The translations under genes were made by a program, and so were the position numbers. 64,000 nt of DNA, taken from assembly GCA_016718845.1 (NCBI GenBank), contig JADKCK010000013.1:54251-118250 (forward strand), in the 5' to 3' direction. Every line of letters starts with the position of its first letter. Within the stretch, counting starts at the first letter, position 1. The notes under the pieces were generated by a model. That model had not been told where the DNA came from and searched no databases. It saw only the letters and a program-made list of their open reading frames with translations. Source of the DNA: Sphingobacteriales bacterium (GTDB lineage: Bacteria > Bacteroidota > Bacteroidia > Chitinophagales > UBA2359). This document shows, piece after piece, positions 62,188 through 64,000 of the stretch.

Positions 62188-62280
62188 TTAGAGAGATGCA
62201 ATAACAGTAGCTAACCATACTAATCCTAAAACAAATAGGGCACAACCAATAATGCCACAAATCATACCAGCAGTGGTCAT
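62188..62280 (-). CDS. Small hydrophobic membrane protein (30 residues)
   Basis: A reading frame of 30 codons, MTTAGMICGIIGCALFVLGL continuing VWLATVIASL, with an AAAGGA ribosome site five bases upstream. It is one transmembrane helix with a Gly-rich start. It lies between the two copies of a duplicated secreted-protein gene on the same strand and has its own terminator at 62133. Small one-helix proteins of this kind exist in Bacteroidota, but I do not recognise a named family. Evidence is the ribosome site, coherent hydrophobicity and the terminator. Confidence 0.55.
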   Translation of the reverse strand: MTTAGMICGIIGCALFVLGLVWLATVIASL

Positions 62281-62319
62281 TCCTTTATATTTCTAAATCT
62301 CTCTATCATACAATGCCTA

Positions 62320-63588
62320 TTAATAGTTTAGCTTTTGCACATAAACTTGTCCGTTTGGCAAGGTGGCTTTTACCAAATAAATGCCTTTGCCAAAGTTGCT
62401 TAGGTCAAAGGTGGCTGTGCTTTGGTTGGTGGTTGTTAGTAGTTTGCCTGTTATGTCGTATAGCTGTAGGGTGGTGGCGTTTGGTGTTTGCACTTGTACT
62501 TTGCCGTTGATGGTTGGGTTAGGATACACTTGCAATATAGTTTGTGCAGCAGGTGTGTTGCTGCCTGTTGCATCGCCAATAATAACGGTTTGGGTAAAAC
62601 GGGTGGTACAGCAATTGTTGGCAGCATCGAGGGTAATGGTGTAGGTTCCATCTTGGGTGTAGGTATGTGGTTCGGGGGCGCGTTGGGTAGATGTGGCTCC
62701 ATCGCCAAACTCCCAATTATACGAAATGGCATAGCGGGCATCGCTTTGTATGGTAACGGTATTGCCATCTACGCCCGCCTCGAAGGTGCCCATAGGTGCA
62801 AAAGCGCCTTCGCCACACAAACTTTCGGTGCTTAAAAATACACCCGAATCAAAAGCACTATCGCCAGCATCGGCTACGGCAATTTTATGTGGTAGGTTTG
62901 CTGCAGCACTCACATTGGCGGTGGCTATTGGGGCGGTGGTTAAACCATCGTATTGCACATATTGCGGGTCGGTGTTTTGCGGACCCGTGAAGCCATCGCC
63001 ATTATTGATATAGTACTGAGGAAGGCAGGTTGTTTTACATTATTGATGGACACGGCAACAGTAGTGTCGGGGATAAAGGCTATATTTTGCAATGGATCGC
63101 CGATTGCTCCAATAAAAAAGCCAAACACATCGTTAAAGTTACTGCCAACATACTCTAAATATTCTTCGGAGCCAAACACATACTTAAACTCGATGGTGGG
63201 TTCGGTGGCTACTATGTCAAATTCAAGTACAGCAGCATCGTAGGTAAATCCTGGAATAAGTGCGTCTAAATCGGCATCACCAGGCTAGCTCTACTGGTTG
63301 TTTGGCTACCCGGAGTTGTTGGGACCAATGGCATTACTCGCCGCACCCGATGTAAGTAATAAACCTGCGCCTAAGCCTGCATTACTCAATCCGCCATCGA
63401 AAAAGCCTACTGCACCATTAGCGCCTGTGTAGGTGATGTTGGATACGGTGACACACTCGCTGCCACCAAAAGTCAGTGACCATTTGCGGGACGGTATAAG
63501 AACCATCTACAAACAACTGTGCTTGTGCAGTTGTGGTGTAACAAAGTGCAACAATAGTTGCCCAAAGAAGGTGAAAATTGGTTTTCAT
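62320..63588 (-). pseudogene. Broken paralogue of the T9SS PKD protein
   Basis: It starts at 63588 with a signal peptide (MKTNFHLLWATIVALCY) like that of the intact copy and ends at 62320 with the same sorting domain. Between them at least four indels disrupt the frame: near 63476 (two bases lost in a T run), near 63284-63316, near 63030 and near 62887. The PKD and sorting portion (62320-62880) is nearly identical to the intact copy. Promoter and upstream region are duplicated as well. Confidence 0.85.
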
Positions 63589-63652
63589 AACAAAATGTTA
63601 TTTTAGGTAAGATGATAAATTAGCCATACGGGGATTAAAACCGTAGGTAATG

Positions 63653-63660
63653 CAAAGGTA
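63653..63660 (-). promoter_or_regulatory. -7 box (TACCTTTG) of the broken paralogue
   Basis: A copy of the box at 62081, in the same sequence context. Confidence 0.55.
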
Positions 63661-63710
63661 CATTATTTTGGGGTAGATATGGCGCTTTTTTTTGTTTTTG
63701 TAGAAAAAAA

Positions 63711-63747
63711 ATAACAGGCTGCCTCAAAAAATGAAGCAGCCTGTTAT
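63711..63747 (-). terminator. Terminator after the DUF2752 gene
   Basis: ATAACAGGCTGC/GCAGCCTGTTAT, perfect 12-bp stem with a 13-base loop and T tract on the minus strand, four bases past the stop. Confidence 0.8.
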
Positions 63748-63751
63748 TGCA

Positions 63752-64000
63752 TTAAAGCCAAGATAATATTTTATAGCCCAAACACTGTAGCAGTTCTTTG
63801 AGCCAAAGTAGGGCAAGTAGTGGCAGTACTACAAAAGATAACCTATTGTAATGGGCAGCAGTGTTAATGTTGGCATGAATAAGGTGCATAATGGCACGGG
63901 TCATGCCGCAACCGTAGCACTCCATATCAAACAATACTTTGGACATGCACATACTTTTACCCGAGTCGAAAAAATTGGCAGGCAATAATAATAGGGTTAG
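63752..64000 (-). CDS. DUF2752-family membrane protein, 5' end cut by the window edge
   Basis: The frame is open to the right edge. MECYGCGMTRAIMHLIH is the DUF2752 signature (CPGCGxTRA type), followed by a second hydrophobic segment LSFVVLPLLALLWL. Residues before it (LTLLLLPANFF) look like the first membrane helix, so the true start lies outside. Small integral membrane protein of unknown function. Confidence 0.78.
   Translation of the reverse strand, partial: LTLLLLPANFFDSGKSMCMSKVLFDMECYGCGMTRAIMHLIHANINTAAHYNRLSFVVLPLLALLWLKELLQCLGYKILSWL

Overview
The window is a stretch of chromosome from a member of the Bacteroidota. Three things point there. Promoters have the phylum's -7 box TAnnTTTG (for example before the rpoD, helicase, pirin and cytochrome c peroxidase genes). 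Genes rarely carry a strong Shine-Dalgarno. The gene families are typical: a TamL-like Omp85 protein, T9SS-sorted secreted proteins, BatD/MoxR/DUF58 proteins, DUF5723, DUF1573, a short region-1.1-less primary sigma factor, and a remnant that looks like gldA. No phage, rRNA operon or CRISPR array is visible.

Layout. 1-3.0 kb: 3' part of an outer-membrane assembly gene and a lipoprotein. 3.2-8.2 kb: an apparent operon for a 2-oxoacid:ferredoxin oxidoreductase (gamma-alpha fusion plus beta) preceded by a GltD-like NAD(P)H/FAD/Fe-S protein. 8.3-11.2 kb: two FAD oxidoreductases, one of the carotenoid isomerase/desaturase type. 11.5-18.2 kb: di-heme peroxidase, periplasmic thioredoxin, beta-barrel protein, 2OG-Fe(II) oxygenase, four-EGF-module lipoprotein, SET-domain methyltransferase, SAM methyltransferase. 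18.4-27.4 kb: lipocalin, a secreted cytochrome c/copper-monooxygenase-like protein, a frameshifted DUF58 gene with MoxR, a GT39 glycosyltransferase and a PfkB kinase. 27.8-32.4 kb: gldA-like remnant, pirin, YceI, frameshifted VF530 gene, DbpA-type helicase, cytochrome b5-like protein, cyclase. 32.4-36.3 kb: accessory segment with REP-like hairpins, a collapsed retropepsin locus, a 53-bp palindrome and a four-gene cluster (AraC regulator, metallo-hydrolase, SnoaL protein, lipoprotein) whose codon use differs from its surroundings. 36.5-42.7 kb: dnaJ-grpE, DinB, a BatD-BatE fusion, a beta-barrel protein. 43.0-47.1 kb: rpoD, a coupled AAA ATPase/TOPRIM pair resembling defence nucleases, then ffh. 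47.1-60.4 kb: an Rpn-like nuclease, a saccharopine/alanine dehydrogenase-like enzyme, LptF/G permease, DUF5723, DUF1573, WD40, LuxE-like protein, a CAU tRNA, aldose 1-epimerase, phosphopantetheinyl transferase and mnmE. 60.7-64.0 kb: a tandem duplication of a T9SS-secreted gene whose second copy is broken, a 30-residue membrane protein, and a DUF2752 gene cut by the window edge.

The intergenic DNA is rich in small non-coding elements. I see three MITE-like families, one with terminal inverted repeats and a target-site duplication, another a 411-bp element with 19-bp ends and a long internal palindrome. Several genes carry single-base frameshifts (DUF58, VF530, the 21.3-22.1 kb gene), which may be real decay or assembly errors. 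The strongest candidate for an under-described system is the ATPase/TOPRIM pair between rpoD and ffh.
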